Shown here: positions 6,914-14,782 of the stretch, one piece after another
How the letters are laid out: each line of letters starts with the position of its first letter
Numbering within the stretch: the stretch's first letter is position 1
NCBI GenBank assembly: GCA_023433925.1
Contig: JAEYTO010000093.1
Location: 1 to 20,557 of the forward strand
Origin: Pseudomonadota bacterium
GTDB taxonomy: Bacteria > Desulfobacterota > Desulfovibrionia > Desulfovibrionales > Desulfovibrionaceae
Direction: 5' to 3'
Length of the DNA stretch: 20,557 nt
Position numbers and translations under genes: made by a program
The notes under the pieces: model-generated
The model's database searches: none
What the model was told of the DNA's origin: nothing
What the model saw: the letters and a program-made list of their open reading frames with translations, nothing else

Positions 6914-8392
6914 TCAATTCCCCGCGGCTTGCAGCCTGCCTTCCTCGGCCTGGCGACAGACCATGTTCCGGCCGTTGCGTTTGGCCGTGTACAGGGCCTG
7001 GTCGGCCTGACGCACGAGGTCCGCGCCCAGATCCAGGCTTGCCGCGTCGATGGATGAGACGCCGATGGACACGGTGACCTGGAAGGTCTGGCCGTGGAAG
7101 TGGAAGATCGTGCCGCAGATGGCCGCGCGCAGCCGCTGCGCCGTGGCCTGGGCGTGCTCCTCGTCCGTGTGCGGGAGGATGACCACGAACTCCTCGCCGC
7201 CGTAGCGCGCGGCGAAGTCGGTCTCGCGCAGGTTCTCGCCCATGACGCGGCCGATCTCGCGCAGGACCATGTCCCCGGCTTCGTGGCCGAAGGTGTCGTT
7301 GATGCGTTTGAAATGGTCCAAGTCGAGCATGAGCAGGGAGATGGGCTGCGGATAGCGCTTGTGGCGGGCGACCTCTTCGCGCAGCCGCCTGTCAAAGCTT
7401 TGGCGGTTGTGGATGCGCGTCAGGCCGTCGAAGTCGGCCATGGTCTGGACCTCGCGGTAGAGCAGGGCGTTCTTGAGAGCCAGGGCCAGGTGCTGCACGG
7501 CCGCGGTGATGGTCTGGATCTGGTCGCGGGCCAGGGACACCGGCCCTTTGCTCGACAGGGACAGCAGGCCGAAGGGCGTCAGGCCCGTGCGCAGGGGCAT
7601 GGCCACGACCTCGTTCGGCTGCGGTCCGCCCATATCGCGCTCAGTCGCGGCCGGGCGGGCATCCAGGGGCACGATGGTGTAGCTGACGACCTCGCACGCG
7701 GCGATGCGCGCGGCCTGGCCCAGGAGGTATCCGCACCATTCGCGCCGGCACTCGGGCGAGAGGCTGGGCGAGAGGTACAGCTCGGCCTCGATGCCGGCCG
7801 CGGTTTCGCGCCAGAACAGGGCCTGCACGGCCTGCACCGGGAAGAGCATGTCCATGTCCTCGCGGGCCCGGTTCAGGATGGTGCGCGGGTCGAGGCTTTC
7901 GGAGGCGCGGGTCAGGATGCGGTTGAGGAATTGGAGCTGGTCGGTCTTGCGGGCCAGAAGCTCGCGCTCCAGGAGGATCTCCTTGGTCATGGAGATGATG
8001 TCGGTGTACAGGCCGCGTATCTCGCGGGCGCGGTGCAGCACGTCCTGCACGGCCTCGCGGCGCAGAGGGCAGCGCACCGTGGTCAGGAAGCCCTGCGCGG
8101 CCAGATCCTCGTAGGACAGGTCCGTGGCCTGCTCGTCCAGGATGAGGATGCGCAGCGGCGTCTCCCACTCCTGCAAGGCGGCCCGGCGCTCCTCGCTCAG
8201 CATCTCCCACACCGGGGCGGGGACCCAGATGAGCAGGGGGCTCTCGGCGCGCATGTCGGCTTCGCGCGGTAGCGCCTCGCACGGCCAGTTGCGCAGCCGG
8301 AATTCGCTGCCGGCAAGGGATTGCAGAAGCCCTGCATCCCCTTCGCTCAGACCCAGGCCCCACATGAGCTCCACGGTCGTTCCGAGGTCCAT
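6914..8392 (-). CDS. Diguanylate cyclase (receiver-like, GAF, GGDEF)
   Basis: 492 residues, synthesising cyclic di-GMP from two GTP. The start MDLGTTVEL is chosen because AGGAGG lies 7 bases upstream; the open frame runs on into the antisense of the glycosyltransferase gene, which is not plausible protein. Residues 1-125 look like a degenerate receiver fold, 130-160 a short signalling helix, about 165-310 a GAF-like sensor domain, and 320-478 a GGDEF domain. The active-site loop is GGEEF (398-402), with a metal-binding DLDHFKRIND at 357-366. An intact inhibitory site RETD (389-392) lies five residues before GGEEF, so product inhibition is expected. No transmembrane segment is seen, so the enzyme is probably soluble. 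It is divergent from the glycosyltransferase pair. Confidence 0.93.
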   Translation of the reverse strand: MDLGTTVELMWGLGLSEGDAGLLQSLAGSEFRLRNWPCEALPREADMRAESPLLIWVPAPVWEMLSEERRAALQEWETPLRILILDEQATDLSYEDLAAQGFLTTVRCPLRREAVQDVLHRAREIRGLYTDIISMTKEILLERELLARKTDQLQFLNRILTRASESLDPRTILNRAREDMDMLFPVQAVQALFWRETAAGIEAELYLSPSLSPECRREWCGYLLGQAARIAACEVVSYTIVPLDARPAATERDMGGPQPNEVVAMPLRTGLTPFGLLSLSSKGPVSLARDQIQTITAAVQHLALALKNALLYREVQTMADFDGLTRIHNRQSFDRRLREEVARHKRYPQPISLLMLDLDHFKRINDTFGHEAGDMVLREIGRVMGENLRETDFAARYGGEEFVVILPHTDEEHAQATAQRLRAAICGTIFHFHGQTFQVTVSIGVSSIDAASLDLGADLVRQADQALYTAKRNGRNMVCRQAEEGRLQAAGN

Positions 8393-8496
8393 TCCGCCCC
8401 CTCCTGGATGCGCTGGAACAAAAGCGACTGGTTGTCCGAGGACAAGGAAGCAAGTTCGGGGCCATGTGGCCCAGGCAGGGCTTGCGCTCGGTAACA

Positions 8497-8525
8497 ATTT
8501 TAAATCATGATGAAAAATGTGATAA
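8497..8525 (-). promoter_or_regulatory. Predicted promoter of the diguanylate cyclase gene
   Basis: On the minus strand TTATCA (8520-8525), a 17-base spacer and TAAAAT (8497-8502) lie in an AT-rich island within GC-rich DNA. The predicted start is near 8490, giving a leader of about 100 bases. Confidence 0.5.
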
Positions 8526-8600
8526 ACCGGCGCATCGGGATAGGCAGAAAGTGCCTGCCTTGCGCAGCCGTTTGACATCGGCGGCTTTGTATGTCTTTGC

Positions 8601-10259
8601 ATGCCCATGCGCTTGCGACGTGCCTGGGGCAGCCTGGACCCCTTCATCGAGCCTGGAGCCGTGCTCGGCCGGCGGGTGGCCAACGAGCAGTTCCTGCGCG
8701 CCCTGCTGCGGGCCGATCCCTTCGATGAGTACCACTTCTTCCTCCCTGGGCCTGGGCAGGGCCGGCAGGTGCAGGACTGGGTTCGCGCGGGCTTTCCGGC
8801 CCTGGCCGAGCGCGGGGCGGTGCGCGCGTTCACGCGCCTGGACCTGCCGCGCCTGCTGCGCGAGGCCGAGTACCACTGCTTCCACCTCTCGGACTGCATC
8901 GCGAGCCAGCCGCACGTGGCCCGGCTGCGCAACCTATACTCCAGGCGCGCCTTCCCGATCACGGGCACGACGCACTCCCTGAGCTACGCCGAGCACATGA
9001 TGGCCATGCTCCAGCACCTCTGGCCCGGAGTCACGGCCCGCGACTGCATCGTGGCCACTTCGCGCTCGGGCCGGGACGCCGTGCTGGCCTACTTCCGCGC
9101 CCTGCGCGAGCGGCTCGGCCTGGACCCGCAACGCTTCCGCGAGCCCAGGGTCGAGCGCATCCCTCTTGGCGTGGATACCGAGGTCCTGGCCCCGCTCGCG
9201 GCCGAGCGCCGCGCCGCCGTGCGCCAGGCCCTGGGCTACGGGCCGGATACGGCCATGGTGCTCGTGTTCGGCCGCATCCAGCACCACTCCAAGCTGGACC
9301 TGCTGCCCGTGGTGCGCGCCTTCCAGCGCCTGTCCGCCACCGGCCTGGGCAGGGACCGGGTCGGGCTGACCCTCGCCGGCTGGGCCGACGAGCGTGACGG
9401 CTTCCACGTGACCCTGCGCGAGATCGCGGCCAACGCGGGGCTGCGCCTGCACGTGGCCCTGCGCCCCACGGAGGAGCAGAAGCGCGACCTGTTCGGCGCG
9501 GCCGACGTGTTCTGCTCGCCCGCGGACAATCCCCAGGAGACCTTCGGCCTGACCATCCTGGAGGCTTCGGCCATGGGCCTGCCGGTGGTGGCTTCGGACT
9601 ACGACGGCTACCGCGACCTGGTGGCCCACGGCGAGACGGGGCTGCTCGTGCCCACCTTGGGGCCGGCGCGCAGCGCCGAGGTCGATGCCCTGTCCAGGGT
9701 GCTCTTCGACAACCAGTATCACTTGCTCCTGGGCCAGGGCACGGCCGTGGACGTGCGTTCCCTGGCCGAAGCCCTGGGCCGGCTGGTCGCCGATCCCGGC
9801 CTGCGCGCGGCCATGGGCGCGGCCGGCCGGCGGCGGGTGGAGCGGGAGTTCTCCTGGGAGTCGGTGCTGCGGCGGCATGTGGCGCTGTGGGACGAGCTGT
9901 GGGCCGCGGAGCCGGGAGGAGACCCGCGGGCCGCGCACCCGCTGCACACGCCCTATGCGGAAATCTTTGCCTCCACGCCGGCCGCGCGCCTGTCGCCCGG
10001 ACTGCGCCTCGTCTGGACGCGGGCCGGCGAGGCCGTGTTCCGGGAGCGGGAGTTCCCGCTCATCTACGGCGGGGTGTCCGAATGGATCGATCCAAGAATC
10101 CTGCGCGCGCTGCTCTTCCTGGCCCGCAAGCCCTTGTCCGTGGGCGACCTGCTGGCGCGCCTGCGTGAGGCCGAGCCCGGCCTCGGCCTTGAGCGCGCGG
10201 AGTTCCTGCTCTTGTGGGCGCTCAAGCAGGACTTCCTCGAATCCGTGCCGGGGGCCTGA
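8601..10259 (+). CDS. Family 4 glycosyltransferase with C-terminal extension
   Basis: 552 residues. The GT-B fold has a C-terminal Rossmann half with FGRIQHHSK (223-231) and the retaining GT4 motif E313-x7-E321 in NPQETFGLTILEASAMG. The sugar donor and acceptor cannot be read from sequence. Residues 440-552 go beyond a normal GT4 enzyme; the last 60 resemble a small helical, winged-helix-like fold (IDPRILRALLFLARKPLSVG onwards). The start is uncertain: neither ATG 8601 nor ATG 8607 has a good ribosome-binding site, and TTGACA at 8572-8577 lies only about 30 bases upstream, so a very short or absent leader is possible. The next glycosyltransferase begins two bases after the stop, so the two are co-translated. 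Confidence 0.88.
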   Translation: MPMRLRRAWGSLDPFIEPGAVLGRRVANEQFLRALLRADPFDEYHFFLPGPGQGRQVQDWVRAGFPALAERGAVRAFTRLDLPRLLREAEYHCFHLSDCIASQPHVARLRNLYSRRAFPITGTTHSLSYAEHMMAMLQHLWPGVTARDCIVATSRSGRDAVLAYFRALRERLGLDPQRFREPRVERIPLGVDTEVLAPLAAERRAAVRQALGYGPDTAMVLVFGRIQHHSKLDLLPVVRAFQRLSATGLGRDRVGLTLAGWADERDGFHVTLREIAANAGLRLHVALRPTEEQKRDLFGAADVFCSPADNPQETFGLTILEASAMGLPVVASDYDGYRDLVAHGETGLLVPTLGPARSAEVDALSRVLFDNQYHLLLGQGTAVDVRSLAEALGRLVADPGLRAAMGAAGRRRVEREFSWESVLRRHVALWDELWAAEPGGDPRAAHPLHTPYAEIFASTPAARLSPGLRLVWTRAGEAVFREREFPLIYGGVSEWIDPRILRALLFLARKPLSVGDLLARLREAEPGLGLERAEFLLLWALKQDFLESVPGA

Positions 10260-10261
10260 GC

Positions 10262-11371
10262 ATGGCCCAGCTTGCCGTGACGCACCACGTCTGCCTTGAG
10301 CGGCGCGGCGGCGCGACCCGGGTGGCCGACATGCTCGCGGCGGAGCAGGCCAGGGCCGGCGCGCGCGCCGGACGATCCTTCGAGCTTGCCGAGAGCGAGG
10401 CGGGGCGGCAACGCCTGGAAGCAAGGCCCTGGCTGGATGGTCTGCTCGACGTGAGCCGCGCGGGCCTTGTCCACCTGCACTCCAGCCGCGACTGGCCCGG
10501 CCTGCTGGAGGCCATGGCGGCCGGTGCGCCGCCGAGGCGGAGCGTGCTCACGCTGCACGACACGGCGCTCCTCACGGGCGGGTGCATCTACGTCCTGGGC
10601 TGCCCGCATCATGAGGAGGGCTGCGTGGAGCCTTGCCCGCGCGGGCTTCCCGGCCCCAAGGCCCATCGGGAGCGCGTGGAGCGGGCCTTGCGGAGTTTGA
10701 ACCCCGTGGCGGTCAGCCCGTCGCGCTGGCTGCGCGACCTGGCGGCCAAACGCTTCCCGTGGCTCGACCTGCGCGTGACGCCCAACGGCGTGGAGTGGCC
10801 CGAAGCCATGCCCGACCGGGCCGGAGCCAGACGGCGGCTGGGCCTGGCCCCCGAGGCGCGCCTGGCCTTGTTCGTGGCCCACGGAGGCCTGGCCGCGACC
10901 TGGAAGGGCGGGGACGCCTGGCTGGACATCTTCGCGCGCCTCAAGGCCCTGGAGCCGCGCAGCGTGGCCTGCATGATCGGCGGCGACCGGCAGGAGCGGC
11001 GGGGCGACGTATCCTTGTGGCCCTACCTGGACCAGGAGCGCATGGGGCTGTTCATGGCCGCGGCGGACGTGCTCGTATATCCCACGCGCGCCGACAACCA
11101 TCCGCTGGTGATCCTGGAGGCCATGGCCGCCGGGACCTGCGTGGCGGCCACGGCCGTGGGAGGCGTCCCCGAGCAGATCCGCGACAACGAGACAGGCGTC
11201 CTGGCGCAGGGTTTCGAGGCCCTGGCCCACAAGGCCGCCGCGCTGCTCTCCCGGCCGAGCCTGGCCAGAACCATGGGCCAGCGGGCCTTCGAGATGGGCA
11301 GAACCCGCTTCTCGGCCCAACGCATGGCCGCCGACTACCTGCGCATTTACGAGTCTCTCGGGGCGGAATAG
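10262..11371 (+). CDS. Family 4 glycosyltransferase with Cys-rich N-terminal loop
   Basis: 369 residues. The start ATG at 10262 is 2 bases after the preceding stop, suggesting coupling. Residues 96-126 read HD-TALLTGGC-x6-C-x6-C-x3-C, a Cys-rich loop seen in GT4 enzymes of the WcaC type that make surface polysaccharide. The catalytic half has PTRADNHPLVILEAMAAG (274-291), with Asp278 in the place of the first Glu of the E-x7-E motif and E286 as the second; D is common in this subgroup. The GG-PEQIRDNETG stretch (300-312) fits the nucleotide-sugar site. With its partner it probably adds two successive sugars to one acceptor (inference). The gene ends 9 bases from the convergent reductase gene, with no terminator in between. 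Confidence 0.88.
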   Translation: MAQLAVTHHVCLERRGGATRVADMLAAEQARAGARAGRSFELAESEAGRQRLEARPWLDGLLDVSRAGLVHLHSSRDWPGLLEAMAAGAPPRRSVLTLHDTALLTGGCIYVLGCPHHEEGCVEPCPRGLPGPKAHRERVERALRSLNPVAVSPSRWLRDLAAKRFPWLDLRVTPNGVEWPEAMPDRAGARRRLGLAPEARLALFVAHGGLAATWKGGDAWLDIFARLKALEPRSVACMIGGDRQERRGDVSLWPYLDQERMGLFMAAADVLVYPTRADNHPLVILEAMAAGTCVAATAVGGVPEQIRDNETGVLAQGFEALAHKAAALLSRPSLARTMGQRAFEMGRTRFSAQRMAADYLRIYESLGAE

Positions 11372-11380
11372 CCCTCCCGG

Positions 11381-13054
11381 CTACACGTCGCCGCGCTTGC
11401 TCAGATCCCCGAACAGGGTCAGGGCCGCGGTGGTGCCCTTGCCGATGGCCGTGACAATCTGGCGGATGCCGCCGGTGATGTCGCCGGCCGCGTACACACG
11501 CGGGATGTTCGTGCGCATGCCCTCGTCCACCTTGATGAAGCCGTCCATGTCGGTCTCGACGCCGATCTCGCGGGCCAGCTCGGAGTTGGCGTGCTGGCCC
11601 ACGGCGATGAACACGCCGTCCACGGGAAGCGTCGTCTCCTTGGCGTCGAGCAGGTTCTTGACCCGCAGGCCGGTCACGGCGATCTCGCCTTCCACGGCCG
11701 TGACCGCGCTGTTCCAAAGCACCGGAATCTTTTCGCGTTCGAGGGAGTCCCGCAGGTGCTTCTCGGCGCGCAGCTCTCCCCGGCGGTGGATGAGCGTGAC
11801 CTCGGCGCCCAGGTGCTTGAGGTGCAGGGCGTCGGTGATGGCCGTGTTGCCGCCGCCGACCACGGCCACCTTGCGGCCCTTGTAGAAGTAGCCGTCGCAC
11901 GCGGCGCAGTAGGACACGCCCTTGCCGTAGAATTTCTGTTCGCCAGGAATGTCGAGTTGGCGCCAGGTCGCGCCCATGGCCAGTACGAGCGCGCGGCAGG
12001 TGTAGACCTCGCCGCCCAGGGTGTGGACCTCGATGCGCTTGCCGATCTTGATGTCGCTGACCTCGGTGAGCTCCTTGAGCTCGGCGTACTGCCGGGCGTG
12101 CTCGGAGAGGATGTCCACGAGCTTGGCCCCGGCGATGGCCGGGAAGCCTGGGTAGTTCTCGACCACGGGCGTCAGGGCCACCTGGCCGCCCACGTTGCGC
12201 TTCTCGATGATCAGGGCGGACAGGCCGCTGCGCACCACGTAGATGGCCGCGGCAAGGCCGGCCGGCCCGCCGCCGAGGATGACCACGTCCACATCCTGGG
12301 CGCCCTCGGGCGCGGCGAGCCGTGAGCCCTGCTCCCTGAGCCACTCGTCGGCCGACTTGATCGTCACGAGCTCGACCATGAAGCGCGCCTCGGGCTCCTG
12401 GCCCAGGGCAACCAGGCTTCTGTCGCTGTCGCTGAAGACCGTGTGCGGCACCGAGCCGACCGCGTGCTTCTCGGCCAGCTCCGGGTTCTCGCCGATCTCC
12501 ACCAGGCGGAAGGAGACCAGGTCCGGCCGCTCGATGGCCGCGCGCACGCCGTTCATGACCTGTCCGGGGCAGTAGGGGCAGGTGGGGCTCACGAAGACCT
12601 TGGCCTCGCGCGGGGCGTCCAGCTCGGCGAGCAGGTCCCTGGCGGGCTTGGACAGGCCGCTCTCGCCCGTGGAGGCCAGCAGGATCGTCTCGATGAACGA
12701 GCGGGCCTCCTCGCCGGCGGGCGAGCCGGTGAAACGCAGCTTGTACTTGTCTGGCGCGATGAGCATCTCGGGCGAGGATTCGATGCCGGCCTCGGCCCAG
12801 CGGGCGTCGCCGGGGCCGAAGCGATGGACTTCGATCTTGTCCGAGATGCGCGAGAGGTCGCGCAGGAACATGTCGCAGAACTCGTTGTACTTGTCGTTCA
12901 GGCCGGGCCTGGTGAACAGCTCGATGACCACGGAGTCCTTGAGCCTGCCGAAAAGCTCGCGCAGATAGTCGCGGGTGTCCAGGGGCAGGAACCATTCCTG
13001 CTGCTCGTCCTTCCTGCCCGGTGCGTCCTTCTTGCTTCCGAGGATGGGGCTCAT
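11381..13054 (-). CDS. AhpF-like reductase: thioredoxin-fold domain fused to thioredoxin reductase
   Basis: 557 residues. Residues 25-240 contain two thioredoxin-like folds; the second has the active site CPYC (159-162). Residues 255-557 are a complete thioredoxin-reductase module: FAD motif GGGPAG (261-266), redox pair CAAC (C383, C386), NADPH-binding GGGNTA (400-405), HRR (423-425) and a final AAGDITGG. This is the AhpF layout, in which electrons pass from NAD(P)H via FAD and the CAAC pair to the N-terminal CPYC and then to a peroxiredoxin or other disulfide partner. No ahpC-type peroxiredoxin is adjacent. The gene follows sppA by 51 bases on the same strand with no terminator, so they are probably co-transcribed. 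A GGAG ribosome-binding site lies 5 bases before the ATG. Confidence 0.92.
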   Translation of the reverse strand: MSPILGSKKDAPGRKDEQQEWFLPLDTRDYLRELFGRLKDSVVIELFTRPGLNDKYNEFCDMFLRDLSRISDKIEVHRFGPGDARWAEAGIESSPEMLIAPDKYKLRFTGSPAGEEARSFIETILLASTGESGLSKPARDLLAELDAPREAKVFVSPTCPYCPGQVMNGVRAAIERPDLVSFRLVEIGENPELAEKHAVGSVPHTVFSDSDRSLVALGQEPEARFMVELVTIKSADEWLREQGSRLAAPEGAQDVDVVILGGGPAGLAAAIYVVRSGLSALIIEKRNVGGQVALTPVVENYPGFPAIAGAKLVDILSEHARQYAELKELTEVSDIKIGKRIEVHTLGGEVYTCRALVLAMGATWRQLDIPGEQKFYGKGVSYCAACDGYFYKGRKVAVVGGGNTAITDALHLKHLGAEVTLIHRRGELRAEKHLRDSLEREKIPVLWNSAVTAVEGEIAVTGLRVKNLLDAKETTLPVDGVFIAVGQHANSELAREIGVETDMDGFIKVDEGMRTNIPRVYAAGDITGGIRQIVTAIGKGTTAALTLFGDLSKRGDV

Positions 13055-13105
13055 GGCGGCTCCGTTGGCTTGGGTTCGGGTTCGGTCCTTGCCGGCGAAG
13101 CTTGG

Positions 13106-14095
13106 CTAGTAGCCGGGTTCCCAGAGGTAATAGAAGCCGGCCCGCCTGCGCAGGAGGTCGCCGGCCGCGCCCAGGTCCACGAGCCCCCGGCCCGAGGCGG
13201 CGCGGGTGAGCATCTCGTTGTACGGGTTGTCGTTGGCGTACTCGTTGCGGCGGTAGACCACGAGCCGGGCGTTGTCGGGCAGGCCGGCCAGCTTGCGGGC
13301 CGTGGTCACGGCGAGGTCCATGTCGCCGATCTCGTCCACCAGACCCACGGCCTTGGCCTGTCCGGCGGTGAACACGCGGGCCGTGGACACCTGGCGCAGG
13401 TTGTCGTCGGACAGCTTGCGGTGCTTGGCCACCAGGGACAGGAAACGCGAGTTGAGGTCCCGCACGATGCCGTTGAACATCTCGGCCTCTTCGGGGGAGG
13501 GCTGTCGGAAGGGCGAGCCCATGTCCTTGTGCGCGCCGGACTTGGTCACGTCCACGTCCACGCCGATCTTGTCCATGAGCCCGGTGACCCTGGGCCGGAT
13601 GAAGATGGTGCCCACGGAGCCGGTGACCGTGGTCGGGTGGGCGATTATGGCGTCGGCGGGCAGGGAGATGTAGTAGCCGCCGCTGGCCGCCACGTCGAGC
13701 ATGCAGACCACGAGCTTGGCCTTGGTCTTCTTCTTCCAGGCCATCAGCTCGCCGTAGAGTATCTCGCTGGCCGTGGCCGTGCCGCCTGGGCTATCCACGG
13801 CCAGGACCACGGCCCGCACCGACTTGTCGGCGGCGGCCTTGTCGAGCTGGGACACGGTCTCCTGGATGATGCCCGGCCGCTCGCGGAAGGTGTCCTCGTC
13901 AGGGCCGGTCTGCAGCGTGCCGCGCACGGTGACCAGGACCACCTTGGGCTCGGCCGCGCCTTCCAGGGTGAACTCCCGCAGGGGCTGCGAATAGTCGCGG
14001 AACAGGCTGACCGAGGCGCAGCCCGGCAAGGCCAGGATCAGGAGCATCACGGTCAGGATCGGAGCCAGGGGCGTGGGCAGGTGCGCGGCGCGCAT
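13106..14095 (-). CDS. sppA: Signal peptide peptidase SppA-type lipoprotein (S49 protease)
   Basis: 329 residues; GGAGG lies 6 bases before the ATG. A hydrophobic segment at 11-25 ends in the lipobox LALPGC (Cys26), so it is a predicted lipoprotein. The catalytic serine is S138 in AASGGYY and the general-base lysine is K190 in SGAHKDMGSPFR. Their 52-residue spacing equals that of the Ser/Lys dyad of Bacillus subtilis SppA. The family cleaves leftover signal peptides after secretion, and the half-size form assembles as an octamer. Lipid anchoring rather than a transmembrane anchor is a variation. It is the first gene of a probable two-gene unit with the AhpF-like reductase. Confidence 0.93.
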   Translation of the reverse strand: MRAAHLPTPLAPILTVMLLILALPGCASVSLFRDYSQPLREFTLEGAAEPKVVLVTVRGTLQTGPDEDTFRERPGIIQETVSQLDKAAADKSVRAVVLAVDSPGGTATASEILYGELMAWKKKTKAKLVVCMLDVAASGGYYISLPADAIIAHPTTVTGSVGTIFIRPRVTGLMDKIGVDVDVTKSGAHKDMGSPFRQPSPEEAEMFNGIVRDLNSRFLSLVAKHRKLSDDNLRQVSTARVFTAGQAKAVGLVDEIGDMDLAVTTARKLAGLPDNARLVVYRRNEYANDNPYNEMLTRAASGRGLVDLGAAGDLLRRRAGFYYLWEPGY

Positions 14096-14123
14096 GGGGT
14101 ACCTCCGCTGAGTGCGTGAAATG

Positions 14124-14162
14124 GATGATCATCCTATGGCCCAAAGGAGGTTCGTTGGCAAG
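14124..14162 (-). promoter_or_regulatory. Possible sppA promoter with 12-base palindrome
   Basis: On the minus strand TTGCCA (14157-14162), a 17-base spacer and CATAGG (14134-14139; weak) precede sppA. The perfect palindrome GGATGATCATCC (14124-14135) overlaps the end of the -10 box and could be an operator. Confidence 0.3.
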
Positions 14163-14194
14163 CGCGACCGGCGGAAGTGCAGGGTCGAAAAAAA

Positions 14195-14219
14195 AGCGCC
14201 CCGGAAGGTCCGGGGCGCT
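14195..14219 (-). terminator. Terminator of the small membrane-protein gene
   Basis: A perfect 11-bp GC stem (14195-14205 with 14209-14219) with a 3-base loop is followed by eight T residues on the minus strand. It separates the small gene from sppA. Confidence 0.93.
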
Positions 14220-14249
14220 CGGAAGATGCACGCCGAGGCGAGGCCGGCC

Positions 14250-14510
14250 TTATGGGGCCAGGCGATGACGCAGCTCGGGGGTCATGTCCAGGCGGTTCAT
14301 GCGTGCGATGCCCACCGAGGACTTGCCGGCGAGCAGCCAGTTGTGGCCGCTCTTCCAGCCCTCGTTGCGCAGGCACAGGACAAGCCAGACCGGCAGCCAC
14401 AGGCCCAGGGTCAGGATCGTAAGCAGCATGTGCCGCGCGTGGTTCAGGTTGCGCCGACGGGCCAGAGGGTTGTGGGCCGAGGCCTTGCGCAGGGTTCTCA
14501 TATTGCTCAT
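14250..14510 (-). CDS. Small membrane protein of unknown function
   Basis: 86 residues, not recognised. The start ATG at 14510 has CGGAG about 9 bases upstream. A basic N-terminus (R5, K9, R18-R20, H24, R26) is followed by one hydrophobic segment at about 29-48 (MLLTILTLGLWLPVWLVLCL) and then a soluble, partly basic tail. Under the positive-inside rule the N-terminus is probably cytoplasmic. It has its own predicted promoter, a strong inverted repeat over the -35 box and a textbook terminator, which all argue that it is a real, separately regulated gene. Confidence 0.7.
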   Translation of the reverse strand: MSNMRTLRKASAHNPLARRRNLNHARHMLLTILTLGLWLPVWLVLCLRNEGWKSGHNWLLAGKSSVGIARMNRLDMTPELRHRLAP

Positions 14511-14545
14511 GATGGATACTCCGGAAAAAGGTGCCCCATGCCTGC

Positions 14546-14582
14546 CAAGTAATGCCTTGCTCGCCGACAGTCAAGACTGTCG
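14546..14582 (-). promoter_or_regulatory. Promoter and operator-like dyad of the small membrane-protein gene
   Basis: On the minus strand TTGACT (14569-14574), a 17-base spacer and TACTTG (14546-14551) give a start near 14539. The perfect 8-bp dyad CGACAGTC-AA-GACTGTCG (14565-14582) covers the -35 box, a typical repressor position. Confidence 0.45.
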
Positions 14583-14629
14583 AACGATAATTCCAATGAT
14601 TTTAGCGCAAACGACAGACGATTATTCTC

Positions 14630-14657
14630 TTTAACGAGCGCTTTCCAAAACTATATT
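14630..14657 (+). promoter_or_regulatory. Weak candidate promoter of the methyltransferase unit
   Basis: TTTAAC (14630-14635), a 16-base spacer and TATATT (14652-14657) lie in the AT-rich gap before the methyltransferase. The -10 box is good and the -35 box is poor. The leader would be about 120 bases. Confidence 0.3.
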
Positions 14658-14782
14658 CGCCATGTTCGGACTTTGGCAGGCGGCGACGGCCGGCCATTCA
14701 ATGCTGCCCACGGTCGCGGACTTGGTGTACGTTCGTCGGGCGGCTCCCCCGCCGGGTCGCGCCTGAAAAGAGGAGGTGCACC

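Noticed and set aside
8393..8968. Upstream extension of the diguanylate cyclase frame
   Set aside because: It runs through an AT-rich promoter and the antisense of the glycosyltransferase; a good ribosome-binding site before 8392 marks the true start.
8934..10424. A 496-codon minus-strand open frame
   Set aside because: Antisense of the first glycosyltransferase, with His/Gln/Gly/Arg-rich composition and no recognisable domain.
12443..14119. A 558-codon plus-strand open frame
   Set aside because: Antisense to the AhpF-like and sppA genes, whose motifs are unmistakable; its translation is Gly/His/Val/Leu-biased as expected for antisense of GC-rich genes.
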